Shown here: piece after piece, positions 9,378 through 17,437 of the stretch | Numbering within the stretch: position 1 is the stretch's first letter | How the letters are laid out: the number at the start of each line of letters is the position of its first letter | Assembly (NCBI RefSeq): GCF_037971845.1 | Contig: NZ_CP150227.1 | Location: 1,116,001 to 1,180,000, forward strand | DNA length: 64,000 nucleotides | From: Paenibacillus sp. FSL R5-0766 | Lineage (GTDB): Bacteria > Bacillota > Bacilli > Paenibacillales > Paenibacillaceae | Direction of reading: 5' to 3' | Position numbers and translations under genes: made by a program | Notes under the pieces: generated by a model | Told to the model about the DNA's origin: nothing | Seen by the model: the letters and a program-made list of their open reading frames with translations, nothing else | Databases searched by the model: none

Positions 9378-9389
9378 ATATGCTCAAGA

Positions 9390-9731
9390 TCACTTTAATA
9401 TCTCACGTATCACATTTTTGGTTAGTTGAATACTGTCAGGGGAGGCGTCTCTCAACATGGCTACAATCTCCTGTATAACTACTTCTGATTCTGTGAAATG
9501 AATGTCCTCATCAACATAAGCAAAAAGCTGCATTAAGTTCACTTCAAGTGACTCAGCGATCTTTGCGAGGTTTACCAAAGAAACATTCTTTTCTCCGCGT
9601 TCGATCTGTCCTATGTATGAAAAATGAAATCCACCTTTTTCTCCGAGGGATTCCTGTGAATACCCTCTTTCTTTGCGTAGTGCACGAATTCTGGCTCCGA
9701 CCAGCTTCAAAACTTCTCTGTCCTCGTTCAT
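9390..9731 (-). CDS. XRE-family transcriptional regulator
   Basis: The protein has 113 residues. An N-terminal helix-turn-helix (about residues 10-65) shows the classic pattern GARIRALRKERGYSQESLG ... YIGQIERGEKNVSL ... LAKIAESLEVNLMQLF. The short C-terminal helical tail probably dimerises. The ATG at 9731 follows GAGAGGTG; a longer frame upstream lacks support. It is divergently transcribed from the possible HEPN-like gene, and a near-palindrome lies between them, so self-repression and control of the neighbour are likely but unproven. Confidence 0.9.
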   Translation of the reverse strand: MNEDREVLKLVGARIRALRKERGYSQESLGEKGGFHFSYIGQIERGEKNVSLVNLAKIAESLEVNLMQLFAYVDEDIHFTESEVVIQEIVAMLRDASPDSIQLTKNVIREILK

Positions 9732-9766
9732 GGTATTCACCTCTCTATGTTCAAAAGTGTAGACAA

Positions 9767-9783
9767 GTTTCCTTAAGGTAAAC
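9767..9783. promoter_or_regulatory. Candidate operator in the XRE divergent region
   Basis: GTTTCCTTAAGGTAAAC is a dyad centred on the perfect 8-mer CCTTAAGG, with GTTT and AAAC arms offset by one base. It overlaps the likely -35 region of the leftward promoter (TACACT-like -10 about 17 bp on). A TATAAT for the rightward gene lies at 9838-9843. Confidence 0.45.
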
Positions 9784-9872
9784 ACCAAACGAAGAATACA
9801 AATAATTTATTTGATTACTATATGTATCAATTTATTGTATAATACTGGTATTAACTCTTTGGAGGGATGACA

Positions 9873-10388
9873 ATGGCAAGAAATTGGTCCATAACCGAAG
9901 CGCATTGTAATCACCAAGTAGATTTTACCCCACGTTTGCAAGACCATGATATCTCCACACAACCTAGGTCCAAACACATTCCTGCTTACCACATGCTATG
10001 TACCACAATAACGGCCTATCACCAACATGCTAAGTATCATCTCAGACTTGCCGTCATCATGCGTAATCACAATCAGCTTAAAGCCTGTCTAATTCTATGT
10101 GATTGGGCTCTAGCCTCCATGATTAAGGCGCTTTATATCCATAAGTATCATTCAGTTCATCCACCCAAAGAACTCACCATGAATGAAATCTTGCCTTTAG
10201 TGCATACGGAGACTGAACCCGGACTAGATATTGCCTTGTTCATCGGCACGATGCAACATATGTCATCTTTGGAGGATTGTCCACACGATCAACCACTAAA
10301 ACTAAACAACATCGAAAGTCTTATTCAACGAACGAAAGAGATATTGGATGATCTATCTGCACGTTTGATGAAGGATTCATCAGAGTAA
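9873..10388 (+). CDS. Unknown protein, possibly HEPN-like
   Basis: The protein has 171 residues, is His-rich and helical. I do not recognise a definite family. The middle (CLILCDWALASMIKALYI, then a P-P-x-E-L loop and a second helical stretch) resembles HEPN domains, where a helix pair is followed by a loop carrying a His-containing element. The diagnostic RxxxxH motif is not clear. The ATG at 9873 is preferred over the one at 9867 because GGAGGG at 9861-9866 then has normal spacing. It is divergent from the XRE regulator and sits in the accessory region, so a toxin or stress role is possible. Confidence 0.6.
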   Translation: MARNWSITEAHCNHQVDFTPRLQDHDISTQPRSKHIPAYHMLCTTITAYHQHAKYHLRLAVIMRNHNQLKACLILCDWALASMIKALYIHKYHSVHPPKELTMNEILPLVHTETEPGLDIALFIGTMQHMSSLEDCPHDQPLKLNNIESLIQRTKEILDDLSARLMKDSSE

Positions 10389-10533
10389 GATGTTTTTTTA
10401 ATTGATCATTTGGGTTAAATGTTTGATTTATCTATGTTACGCTTACAAGATGATATCATCCAAATAAAGGATATATGATGCAGAGAATACAAAGGATGCT
10501 CTTTGCTTTGCGTCTGGAAAGTAGGTGTACATT

Positions 10534-10806
10534 TTGAAAAGAGTGATTGCTATCGCGTTTTTTATATTATCTATATTGGAATTGGTTACATTAATCCTAA
10601 TTGGTAAAAGCATGATGACTGGATACATGGAACCGAGTACGTTTAGAGGGATAATTTCATTCCCACTAGGCGCTACGTACCTCTCGATCTGGATGTTCTT
10701 TTCACGGCAAGAGTTTACCGGAGGACGAGTCGCGGCACAGATCAGTTTTACAGCGGCATTGTTAACGGCGTGCCCGTTGGTGTGTTTGTTAATTATTTTC
10801 TATTAA
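10534..10806 (+). CDS. Small three-helix membrane protein
   Basis: The protein has 90 residues, nearly all hydrophobic, with helices around residues 4-24, 38-58 and 68-90. TTG at 10534 is the likely start (AGGTG just upstream); GTG at 10525 is an in-frame alternative. Between the previous gene and this one a perfect 12-bp palindrome GATGATATCATC lies at 10449-10460. No family recognised. Confidence 0.55.
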   Translation: MKRVIAIAFFILSILELVTLILIGKSMMTGYMEPSTFRGIISFPLGATYLSIWMFFSRQEFTGGRVAAQISFTAALLTACPLVCLLIIFY

Positions 10807-10933
10807 ATCAAGAGATTAAGAAGATTTCCTTTGAATTAGGACCTATGAAGTACGTTGTTGGAAATATTGTTATGGTGAGAAAGGAAATATTAGGATGTTA
10901 GAAGGATGTATATACATCAAGCTTCTGCTAACA

Positions 10934-10942
10934 TGGTATAAT
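10934..10942 (+). promoter_or_regulatory. Extended -10 promoter of the WXG toxin gene
   Basis: TGGTATAAT is a perfect extended -10 element (TGnTATAAT) 24 bp upstream of the toxin start. No good -35 hexamer is present at the usual distance. Confidence 0.6.
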
Positions 10943-10966
10943 CCTATTTCAAACGCGGAGAATGAT

Positions 10967-12097
10967 ATGAGTACAATTAAGGTGACACCAGAGCAACTGT
11001 TGTATGTATCCAGACAGATCGAGCAGGGTAGGCAGCAGTTGGAGGGTATACGTAATGACCTGACCGCACGGATCGGATTCATCCAGTCTCAGTGGGCGGG
11101 AGCAACGCAGGAACGATTTTTCTATGATTATCAGCAGTCACGTCCAGTATTGGACCGAGCACTGGAAAGTATGGTTAAGTCATCCCAAGATCTGTTCGCG
11201 ATTGCCGAGAGATTCGAACAAGCAGATCAGGAACAGGTGAGCTTGGGAGCCGTTGCTGGACAGATTGCTGTCCATACAATGATGAACCATAATATAAGTA
11301 ACACAGAAGAACAACGACGAATGGTATATAACCCTTTGTTTGGAGTTAACATGCCTGCCAGTGAAGCAGAGGATGGGATGCCAGGGCAAAAGGAGTTTGT
11401 TAAGTATTGGGAACAGGGTGGTACCTATGAGGAAATGAGGGCTGGGCCTAAGCAACCGGTGTCTAGTGGGGGGGATATATATGATGAACAGATCAGCGCA
11501 TTTAAGGAAGGTCATCATCCCGTAACTGGAGAATCCATACCTGCATGGCAAGCAGCAGTTTCTATTGGAGGTTTACAGACTGCTAAGCTCGTGTTGGCTT
11601 TTACAGGAACGTATAATAGGGGCTATAAGGTTCCAAATGGTGGATTGAAGTTCTCGAAGTCTAAACCTGAAGTGCCATCTGGAGGTTATCCCTCAACTTC
11701 TGGTAACGTCATGAAGAGTTCTAACGGAGGGAAATGGGGAGCACAAGATGTGCACCAGTATACTCAATACAAACAAACTCTTCTAAAAAAAGATGTGATG
11801 TCCAATTCGGAAGTTATCATCAGAGGCGAGAATCTATGGGATGAAAAGGCTAGAAAAATGTTAACAAGCAATGGTAGTAGAATAGAGGATTGGGCGAAAA
11901 TGACATCAAAGCAACAATATGAGACTCCCTATGGAAAAGGAGAAATCCACTTCTACCAAAATCAAAAAACTGGAGAGCTAAGCACTTTTGACTTGAAGTT
12001 GAAAGTATCCAAACCTAGGAAGCTTAGAGAGAACGAAGATGACTTGTTTTGGATCATTGATCTAGATGGTAACTTTAACATAACTGGAGTGAGATGA
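10967..12097 (+). CDS. WXG100-type polymorphic toxin with pre-toxin TG region
   Basis: The protein has 376 residues. Residues 1-90 form a WXG100 helical hairpin with W43-A-G45 at the turn, the export signal class used by type VII secretion. A pre-toxin linker follows, with HPVTGESIPAW near 184-194 and a Gly-rich hydrophobic stretch. The C-terminal 120 residues (about 255-376) form a separate toxin tip I cannot assign; it contains GENLWDEKARKMLTSNG and GEIHFYQNQKTGEL. The ATG at 10967 is chosen because GGAG lies 6 bp upstream and the WXG domain starts there. The stop overlaps the next gene, the usual toxin-immunity arrangement. No T7SS machinery genes are in the window. Confidence 0.85.
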   Translation: MSTIKVTPEQLLYVSRQIEQGRQQLEGIRNDLTARIGFIQSQWAGATQERFFYDYQQSRPVLDRALESMVKSSQDLFAIAERFEQADQEQVSLGAVAGQIAVHTMMNHNISNTEEQRRMVYNPLFGVNMPASEAEDGMPGQKEFVKYWEQGGTYEEMRAGPKQPVSSGGDIYDEQISAFKEGHHPVTGESIPAWQAAVSIGGLQTAKLVLAFTGTYNRGYKVPNGGLKFSKSKPEVPSGGYPSTSGNVMKSSNGGKWGAQDVHQYTQYKQTLLKKDVMSNSEVIIRGENLWDEKARKMLTSNGSRIEDWAKMTSKQQYETPYGKGEIHFYQNQKTGELSTFDLKLKVSKPRKLRENEDDLFWIIDLDGNFNITGVR

Positions 12098-12732
12098 TGA
12101 GAGTACAATTTAAAGATAAATCGGAGATGCAAATAGATATATCTATTGATAAAAAATATACCGTATTTGAAATAGAGTCTACCGTGTCTGGAGAGACGTA
12201 TTATAGAATTGAAAATGATGCTAATCGGATTCTTCCTTATGATGCGACACTATTTAATGTGGTCTCAGACAAACTGAATAATGATTGGACTGTATTAAAT
12301 AAGCCTAATCAATCATCTACTAGACTGCCCGAGGAGATTGCGTATTTAACCTTTTGGGAAGATTTCTACAATGATGAACCCAAAGCGCTACGTGCATTCA
12401 AGCAAGTCAAATCCAGAGTATACTTAGAAGAATTAGAAGCTTCAGAGATAACAAATATTCTGGAGAGTGACAATCAAGATGAGATTCATTTTGTCCTGAA
12501 TGCATTAATAAAAGCTAAATGTGGAACTTATACGAAGCAAGTAATTCGGTTTGCAAAAACAAAGCTGGGTGATGATCTTTATTCAGAAGATGATATTTTA
12601 TGGACTGCATTCAAATATTTGAGTTTATTTCAAGAGGAAGATATTAACGACTTCTTTGTGTACTACCTGACCAACATCGAGCTAGGGAATGATGATTTAA
12701 CCGAAATTGCCAGTAATTACTTCGCATCATAA
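12094..12732 (+). CDS. Probable immunity protein for the WXG toxin
   Basis: The protein has 212 residues, is acidic and has no signal peptide. It starts within ATGATGA, so its ATG overlaps the toxin stop by 4 bp, which implies tight co-translation. The N-terminal part is beta-rich and the C-terminal part a run of helices (EEIAYLTFWEDFYNDEP onward), as in HEAT-like or SUKH-type immunity proteins, though I see no diagnostic signature. Position and A+T content are the main evidence that it neutralises the upstream toxin tip in the cytoplasm. Confidence 0.7.
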   Translation: MMRVQFKDKSEMQIDISIDKKYTVFEIESTVSGETYYRIENDANRILPYDATLFNVVSDKLNNDWTVLNKPNQSSTRLPEEIAYLTFWEDFYNDEPKALRAFKQVKSRVYLEELEASEITNILESDNQDEIHFVLNALIKAKCGTYTKQVIRFAKTKLGDDLYSEDDILWTAFKYLSLFQEEDINDFFVYYLTNIELGNDDLTEIASNYFAS

Positions 12733-12910
12733 TAGGAGTGGTGGATGGACGATCCATGTAAGTCCTATAACCAAAAATCAAAATTTAGTTATTGAGCCGG
12801 CTGATATATCCATCTACAATACCGAATTATTGTCACATTGGGATTACATGAAAAGATTATATGATGTAAGAAGGTTTGGCTATGGACTGCATGGAAATGA
12901 TTTTAATTGA
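12707..12910 (+). pseudogene. Orphan C-terminal toxin tip
   Basis: A 50-60 codon open stretch lies directly behind the immunity gene. It reads like the very end of a toxin domain (GGWTIHVSP, VIEPADISIYN, LLSHWDYMKRLYDVRRFGYG). It has no delivery domain, no ribosome site and no plausible start of its own, and it ends overlapping the next immunity-like gene. This is the pattern of displaced toxin cassettes described for Rhs, CDI and WXG loci, where a new tip has replaced an older one. Confidence 0.5.
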
Positions 12911-13379
12911 TTTTAACAAAAACAATCTGGATCGATTCATTAAGAATGATTTGAACATTCAGGCGAAACGGATCAAAAGTTCTCATTTTTATGAAAACCA
13001 TAGTGAGAGCGATATTGAATTTCAGCAAATAGAGAGCTTTGAAAAGATTCTTTCTCCTAAGGGATCAGGGAATCTTTTATTGTCTGAGCTTAGCTTGGGT
13101 CATACCCTTAACGACGTGATGATTGTATTTTCATTCGATGAGGAATTTGGAGATATTGTAATTAATTTTCCTGAAGAGGAATTGTTCAGCGGAGAAAATT
13201 CAGAGACAACGTTAAAAGCTCAGAAGTTAATAGAGTATATTCTTGATATTAAGAAGAAGTATGCAATTGAGAAGGTTAGAATCGGATATGAACCAGCTAT
13301 GGATGATGACACTTGCTTGGTCGAAATTAATAAAGAAACAATGGATACGAATTCGATCGTTGCAAAACTATTGGGATAG
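12891..13379 (+). CDS. Probable immunity protein of the orphan toxin cassette
   Basis: The protein has about 162 residues and is acidic, cytoplasmic and AT-rich. The likely start is ATG 12891 or 12897, overlapping the end of the orphan tip (stop 12908-12910), as expected for a toxin-immunity pair. No strong ribosome site is visible, so it may have relied on coupling. After its TAG (13377-13379) the same frame stays open for another 23 codons to 13440, so the gene may once have been longer. The family was not recognised; the assignment rests on position. Confidence 0.6.
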   Translation: MEMILIDFNKNNLDRFIKNDLNIQAKRIKSSHFYENHSESDIEFQQIESFEKILSPKGSGNLLLSELSLGHTLNDVMIVFSFDEEFGDIVINFPEEELFSGENSETTLKAQKLIEYILDIKKKYAIEKVRIGYEPAMDDDTCLVEINKETMDTNSIVAKLLG

Positions 13380-13533
13380 AATTCTTCTGATCCACAGTTG
13401 GATGCAAACAATTGGACATTACGTATACTTAAAAGCCCATTTCAACTCGAATACGAGTAGTCATGGGTTATTTTTATCTCCTCATTCCATCCCAACCACT
13501 TTACAAAATCAACCCATCCCTCCCCATAGCAAA

Positions 13534-13542
13534 TGGTATAAT
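13534..13542 (+). promoter_or_regulatory. Extended -10 promoter of the MazG-like/PLD-helicase pair
   Basis: TGGTATAAT, identical to the element ahead of the WXG toxin, lies 65 bp upstream of the pyrophosphohydrolase start. No standard -35 is seen. It would drive both overlapping genes. Confidence 0.55.
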
Positions 13543-13606
13543 GGCAAAAAGGGAGATTCTGGCGCGAGGCTCGAAGGCTCTCACAGCAGAAAGGATGTTA
13601 TACCAC

Positions 13607-13933
13607 ATGCCTACATACAACAAATTGGTGCGGGACAAGATTCCGCATATTATCACATCCAGTGGCAAGGAATGCCGCACACGCATTCTGGACCCGGAGG
13701 AATATAAGCAAGAACTAAGAACAAAGCTGCAAGAAGAATCGGAAGAATACATGAGTGCTGTAAGTGATCAGGAAGCGCTGGAAGAACTGGCTGACATGCT
13801 CGAAGTAATCCGGGCGCTGGCGGAGGTGCATGGAGCGAATGCGGCGCAGTTGGATAAGCTACGGGCGGACAAGGCTGAGGCACGCGGTGGATTCCAGGAA
13901 CGGGTGTATCTGATCGATGTCGACGAAGCTTAA
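13607..13933 (+). CDS. MazG/HisE-like nucleoside triphosphate pyrophosphohydrolase
   Basis: The protein has 108 residues. It opens with YNKLVRDKIPHII, the signature of the small all-alpha NTP pyrophosphohydrolases often labelled phosphoribosyl-ATP pyrophosphohydrolase. The metal-binding acidic clusters follow in order: EESEEY, then ALEELADMLEVI. Such enzymes cut NTPs to NMP and pyrophosphate. I chose ATG 13607 because the conserved domain starts there and AAAGGA lies about 11 bp upstream. The last 17 bp overlap the PLD-helicase start, so the two are translationally linked. This suggests a joint task, perhaps nucleotide-pool control during defence or repair. No other his genes are nearby. Confidence 0.85.
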   Translation: MPTYNKLVRDKIPHIITSSGKECRTRILDPEEYKQELRTKLQEESEEYMSAVSDQEALEELADMLEVIRALAEVHGANAAQLDKLRADKAEARGGFQERVYLIDVDEA

Positions 13934-16361
13934 CGTTAAACTCATTACAGATAACCTGGCAGACGAACTCATTTCCCGGATGCAGCATGCGTCCGGGATT
14001 TATATTATGACGTCCTTTATTATGCAGTCTGGTGTGAAGCTGCTTGCGCCGCATTTGAAACGGGCAGCAGAACGTGGAGCCGAGGTGCGGATGCTCGCGG
14101 GAGACTATCTGTATATCACGCAGCCGGAGGGCTTGCGGGCATTGTGTGAGGTCGATCCACGAATTGAAGCTCGGCTGTGGCGAAGTATGGGGACTTCTTT
14201 TCACCCGAAAGCGTATCTGTTTGATCATGACAACGGCGAAGGACTACTAATTGTCGGCTCTTCGAACTTTTCCTTCACAGCACTGAAGACGGGGTATGAG
14301 TGGAATCTCGCGATGAATGCGGAGGCGGAGCCATATACGTTCCAGATGGCTTTGGATAAGTTCATGCAGAGCTTCTACCACGAGACAACCTTGCCGGTGA
14401 ACCCGGATTCGATTGAACTGTATGAGGAAGAGTACCGCAAATATCACCAGAAGAACCCGGAGATGATCCAGCGCATCACGGAGATGGAAGAAGCGGAATT
14501 TGGCACAGGTCTGCCAGAGGACAAAGAGGAAGAGTTCGCCGAGCTGTCACTGGTGCCGATTCAACCGCGCTATGCTCAGTTGGATGCCCTCGAAGCACTT
14601 CATGGCACGATGGAGGAGCAGTATGATAAGGCGATGGTCGTTATGGCGACCGGGCTCGGCAAAACGTATCTGGCGGGTTTCTTCGCCCAGCGGTTCCAGC
14701 GGGTGTTGTTTGTGGCGCACCGGGAAGAGATTCTGTTCCAGGCGAAGAGGTCTTTTCAACGGATCATGCCGGAGCGCAGTCATGGGATCTATAACGGGCA
14801 TTATAAGGATGGGGCAGCGGACTGTGTTTACGCTTCGATCTTTACGCTGAGTATGCAGAAGCACCGGGATGGTTTTGCGATGGATGCCTTTGATCTGATC
14901 GTGGTGGATGAGTTCCATCATGCGGCGGCGAAGACGTACATGTTGGTGATTGAGCATTTTCAGCCTAAGTTCCTTCTGGGCATCACGGCTACCCCGGATC
15001 GACTGGATGGCAAGGATGTGTATGCGCTCTGTGATGGGAATGTGGCGTACCAGATGCATTTTATTGAAGCGATCCGGCGAGGTTGGCTGGCGCCATTTCA
15101 ATATTACGGAGTATTCGACGATACGGACTATTCGCAGATCCGCTGGATCGGGACAAAGTATGATGAAGAACAGCTCATGGCTGTTCAGTTGCAAGAGGAG
15201 CATATGGAGACGATCTATGCGGCCTGGCTGCGGCACAAGCAGACGAGAACGATTGGCTTTTGCTCATCGATCCGGCAGGCGGACTATTTGGCTGCGTATT
15301 TTCGCAGTCAGGGGGTGAAGGTGCTCAGTCTGCATTCGCGCACATCGGAGATGTCGCGAGAGGAAGCCATTCGGCGGCTTGATGCGGGTGAACTGGAGGT
15401 TGTGTTGACGGTGGATCTGTTCAATGAAGGAACGGATATACCGCGTGTAGACACGCTTCTCTTTGTGCGTCCAACGGAGTCACTCACCGTGTTCACCCAG
15501 CAGGTAGGGCGTGGTCTAAGGTTAGCGGAGGGCAAATTTCATTGTGTTATCATCGATCTGATCGGGAATTACCGCAATGCGGATGTGAAACTGAGTCTGC
15601 TGGATGTGCGCGGGGAGCTGGAGGGAACCGCGAAAGATCGGGATTCGGCTGTGCCGGAAGTTCCAGACAACTGCGGGATTCATCTGGAGACCCGAGTGGT
15701 GAATCTGCTTCAGGAGCTAAGCCGCAAACGGCTGCCACGGCGAGAGAAGCTGCATCAGGATTTTCTAAGTGTGAAGCGAGAGCTGGGGCGTATTCCGAAC
15801 TATCTGGAGCTGCATCTGATGGGACGTTCGAAGAGCATCGGGTACCGGAACGAATTTGGCTCCTATGTTGGATTTCTCTATTGGGCGGAGCTGCTGTCCC
15901 CGACTGAGGGAGAGGTGTACGTCCGCCATGAGGCGTGGCTGCGTGATGTGGAGAAGACACTCATGAACAAAAGCTACAAAATGATCGTGCTGCTGTACAT
16001 GCTGGAGCGAGGCGAAGCGCACTGGATGGACCCGATCACACCGGGGGAGATGGCAAGGTTTTTCCATACGTACCTGACGGAGAAGGAGTACCGGAAACGG
16101 AAGGACTTTTCGGACAAAGGCAAACTTGCGCTATGGGAATGGAATGATAAGACGGCAACACGGGTTGAGAAACTGATTATCGACATGCCGATGTCTATGT
16201 GGAGTGGGGCGAAGGACAGCATGACACGATTCGAGGATGGCCTGTTCTCGCTGAATGTGCAGGTGCAGGATGCGGAGGAAAAGGCGTTGCTGCATCGCTG
16301 GACGAAGGAGATTTGTTTGTATCGGTTGCATGCTTATTTTGAGCGGGGGAAAGGTAAGTAG
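13917..16361 (+). CDS. PLD nuclease-SF2 helicase fusion protein
   Basis: The protein has 814 residues. Residues 1-160 form a PLD-type domain with one HKD motif (H96, K98, D103, then GSSNFSFTAL). Residues 215-560 hold an SF2 helicase: Walker A ATGLGKT (244-250), DEFH (331-334), TATPDRLDG (357 onward) and QQVGRGLR. The last 240 residues are unassigned and lack the DUF3427 tail seen in the related gene at the window start. A single HKD motif implies dimerisation for nuclease activity. It overlaps the MazG-like gene by 17 bp and is followed by a strong terminator, giving a two-gene operon. A DNA-processing defence role is inferred. Confidence 0.9.
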   Translation: MSTKLNVKLITDNLADELISRMQHASGIYIMTSFIMQSGVKLLAPHLKRAAERGAEVRMLAGDYLYITQPEGLRALCEVDPRIEARLWRSMGTSFHPKAYLFDHDNGEGLLIVGSSNFSFTALKTGYEWNLAMNAEAEPYTFQMALDKFMQSFYHETTLPVNPDSIELYEEEYRKYHQKNPEMIQRITEMEEAEFGTGLPEDKEEEFAELSLVPIQPRYAQLDALEALHGTMEEQYDKAMVVMATGLGKTYLAGFFAQRFQRVLFVAHREEILFQAKRSFQRIMPERSHGIYNGHYKDGAADCVYASIFTLSMQKHRDGFAMDAFDLIVVDEFHHAAAKTYMLVIEHFQPKFLLGITATPDRLDGKDVYALCDGNVAYQMHFIEAIRRGWLAPFQYYGVFDDTDYSQIRWIGTKYDEEQLMAVQLQEEHMETIYAAWLRHKQTRTIGFCSSIRQADYLAAYFRSQGVKVLSLHSRTSEMSREEAIRRLDAGELEVVLTVDLFNEGTDIPRVDTLLFVRPTESLTVFTQQVGRGLRLAEGKFHCVIIDLIGNYRNADVKLSLLDVRGELEGTAKDRDSAVPEVPDNCGIHLETRVVNLLQELSRKRLPRREKLHQDFLSVKRELGRIPNYLELHLMGRSKSIGYRNEFGSYVGFLYWAELLSPTEGEVYVRHEAWLRDVEKTLMNKSYKMIVLLYMLERGEAHWMDPITPGEMARFFHTYLTEKEYRKRKDFSDKGKLALWEWNDKTATRVEKLIIDMPMSMWSGAKDSMTRFEDGLFSLNVQVQDAEEKALLHRWTKEICLYRLHAYFERGKGK

Positions 16362-16434
16362 AGAAGAAGCTCTTATACAGTCAGTCAAATTGAAATTTTA
16401 TTTGGCAAATAAAAATTTACCAAGAAGAAAAAAC

Positions 16435-16470
16435 AAAAAGCGTACCAGTGGAATAGCGGTACGCTTTTTG
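16435..16470 (+). terminator. Intrinsic terminator after the PLD-helicase
   Basis: AAAAAGCGTACC (16435-16446) pairs perfectly with GGTACGCTTTTT (16458-16469). It can work on both strands. Confidence 0.85.
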
Positions 16471-16658
16471 CTTACTTGAAATTAACTTTTTGTAGTTCGC
16501 TTATATTATTCGAATAGGGAACTGTCTAATAATTGTAGAGAGATAGCGAACAACAAATATATCAATATAAAAAGATAAGATATTATTAATTTTAAAAGAG
16601 GGTTTTGTTATAATTTATTGAGTAATATATGGAAGTTGTATCGTCATAAGGAGGTGAA

Positions 16659-16766
16659 CTATTTAGACCTATTTTTTATTAAAAAGTAGATTGTGCCAGA
16701 AACTAGTCCAGCTAAGATAAGAAGGCTAACAACGAGAATAAGTATATTATTCCACACAATGTGCAT
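16659..16766 (-). CDS. Small single-helix membrane peptide (35 aa)
   Basis: The ATG at 16766 on the minus strand has AAAGGGG about 8 bp upstream. The peptide is one transmembrane helix (ILILVVSLLILAGLVSG) with a basic C-terminus, similar in build to type I toxin peptides, although I cannot match a known family. It lies antisense to the start of the broken gene at 16795-17291. Expression and function are unknown. Confidence 0.4.
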   Translation of the reverse strand: MHIVWNNILILVVSLLILAGLVSGTIYFLIKNRSK

Positions 16767-16794
16767 TGTCGAAACCCCTTTCATAATAATTTTT

Positions 16795-17291
16795 AAGAGG
16801 TCAATACAAAATATACTAGATAAGTATGAAGTGAACGAACCATTTTCTGACGAAGATACACAATATTTAAAAGAAAACTCAGCTTTAAACAATAATATAA
16901 CATATATTCAAAATAAAGGGGACGTATCAGTCTTTTCTGTCTCAAAGAAATTTTTCACAGGTAACAATAAAACATTAGCTTTAACTGGTTATGTAGAATA
17001 CGATAACGGATTCGGTAAAAATAGTTGGAATTTCTATATGGACGATGGGACACAGCTGGCATAAAAAGAAACATCCGAGCAGAAGTTAAAATTGATTGTG
17101 TAGGTATTGTAAATTTTGAAACTGGAGCAATAGGTAAAATCTATAACAATACAGTAAGCCAGACATCGTCTGGCAAAGTGGATTTCCTTACCTTAAATAA
17201 GTCTGATTCATTCACAGGCCTACCTATGTTTGTTTATTATTATCCAAAGGCTACATTTGACGGAGTTGATTTAGCCGGTGAGTTCAGATAA
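16795..17291 (+). pseudogene. Frameshifted gene for an unknown protein
   Basis: One frame reads coherently to a TAA at 17062-17064 (YVEYDNGFGKNSWNFYMDDG). The adjacent frame then continues coherently from about 17040 to 17291 (RAEVKIDCVGIVNFETGAIG, then GVDLAGEFR). Together they look like one protein of about 160 residues split by an indel near 17055. No start codon with a ribosome site is visible, so the 5' end also seems lost. The base composition is very AT-rich. I do not recognise the family. Confidence 0.5.
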
Positions 17292-17323
17292 AAACATTTC
17301 TAGAAATTAAAATATCCATCATC

Positions 17324-17360
17324 AAACCCATGGCTAAGGTGCTCTAGCCATGGGTTTATT
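17324..17360. terminator. Bidirectional hairpin terminator
   Basis: AAACCCATGGCTA (17324-17336) pairs perfectly with TAGCCATGGGTTT (17345-17357). Flanking T/A tracts are short on both strands. It separates the broken gene from the leftward MerR operon. Confidence 0.65.
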
Positions 17361-17437
17361 AGATTGATCATTTACATAATGGGCGTTTAATTGATATTAC
17401 CATTGTTCCGTGTTTTTTCAGTGCGTTCTTTCGGAGG

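Noticed and set aside
13243..13707. 154-codon frame overlapping the orphan immunity and MazG-like genes
   Set aside because: It runs out of frame through two better-supported genes and lacks a ribosome site.
14547..15236. 229-codon frame opposite the PLD-helicase
   Set aside because: A shadow of a well-conserved gene; no ribosome site and no recognisable motif.
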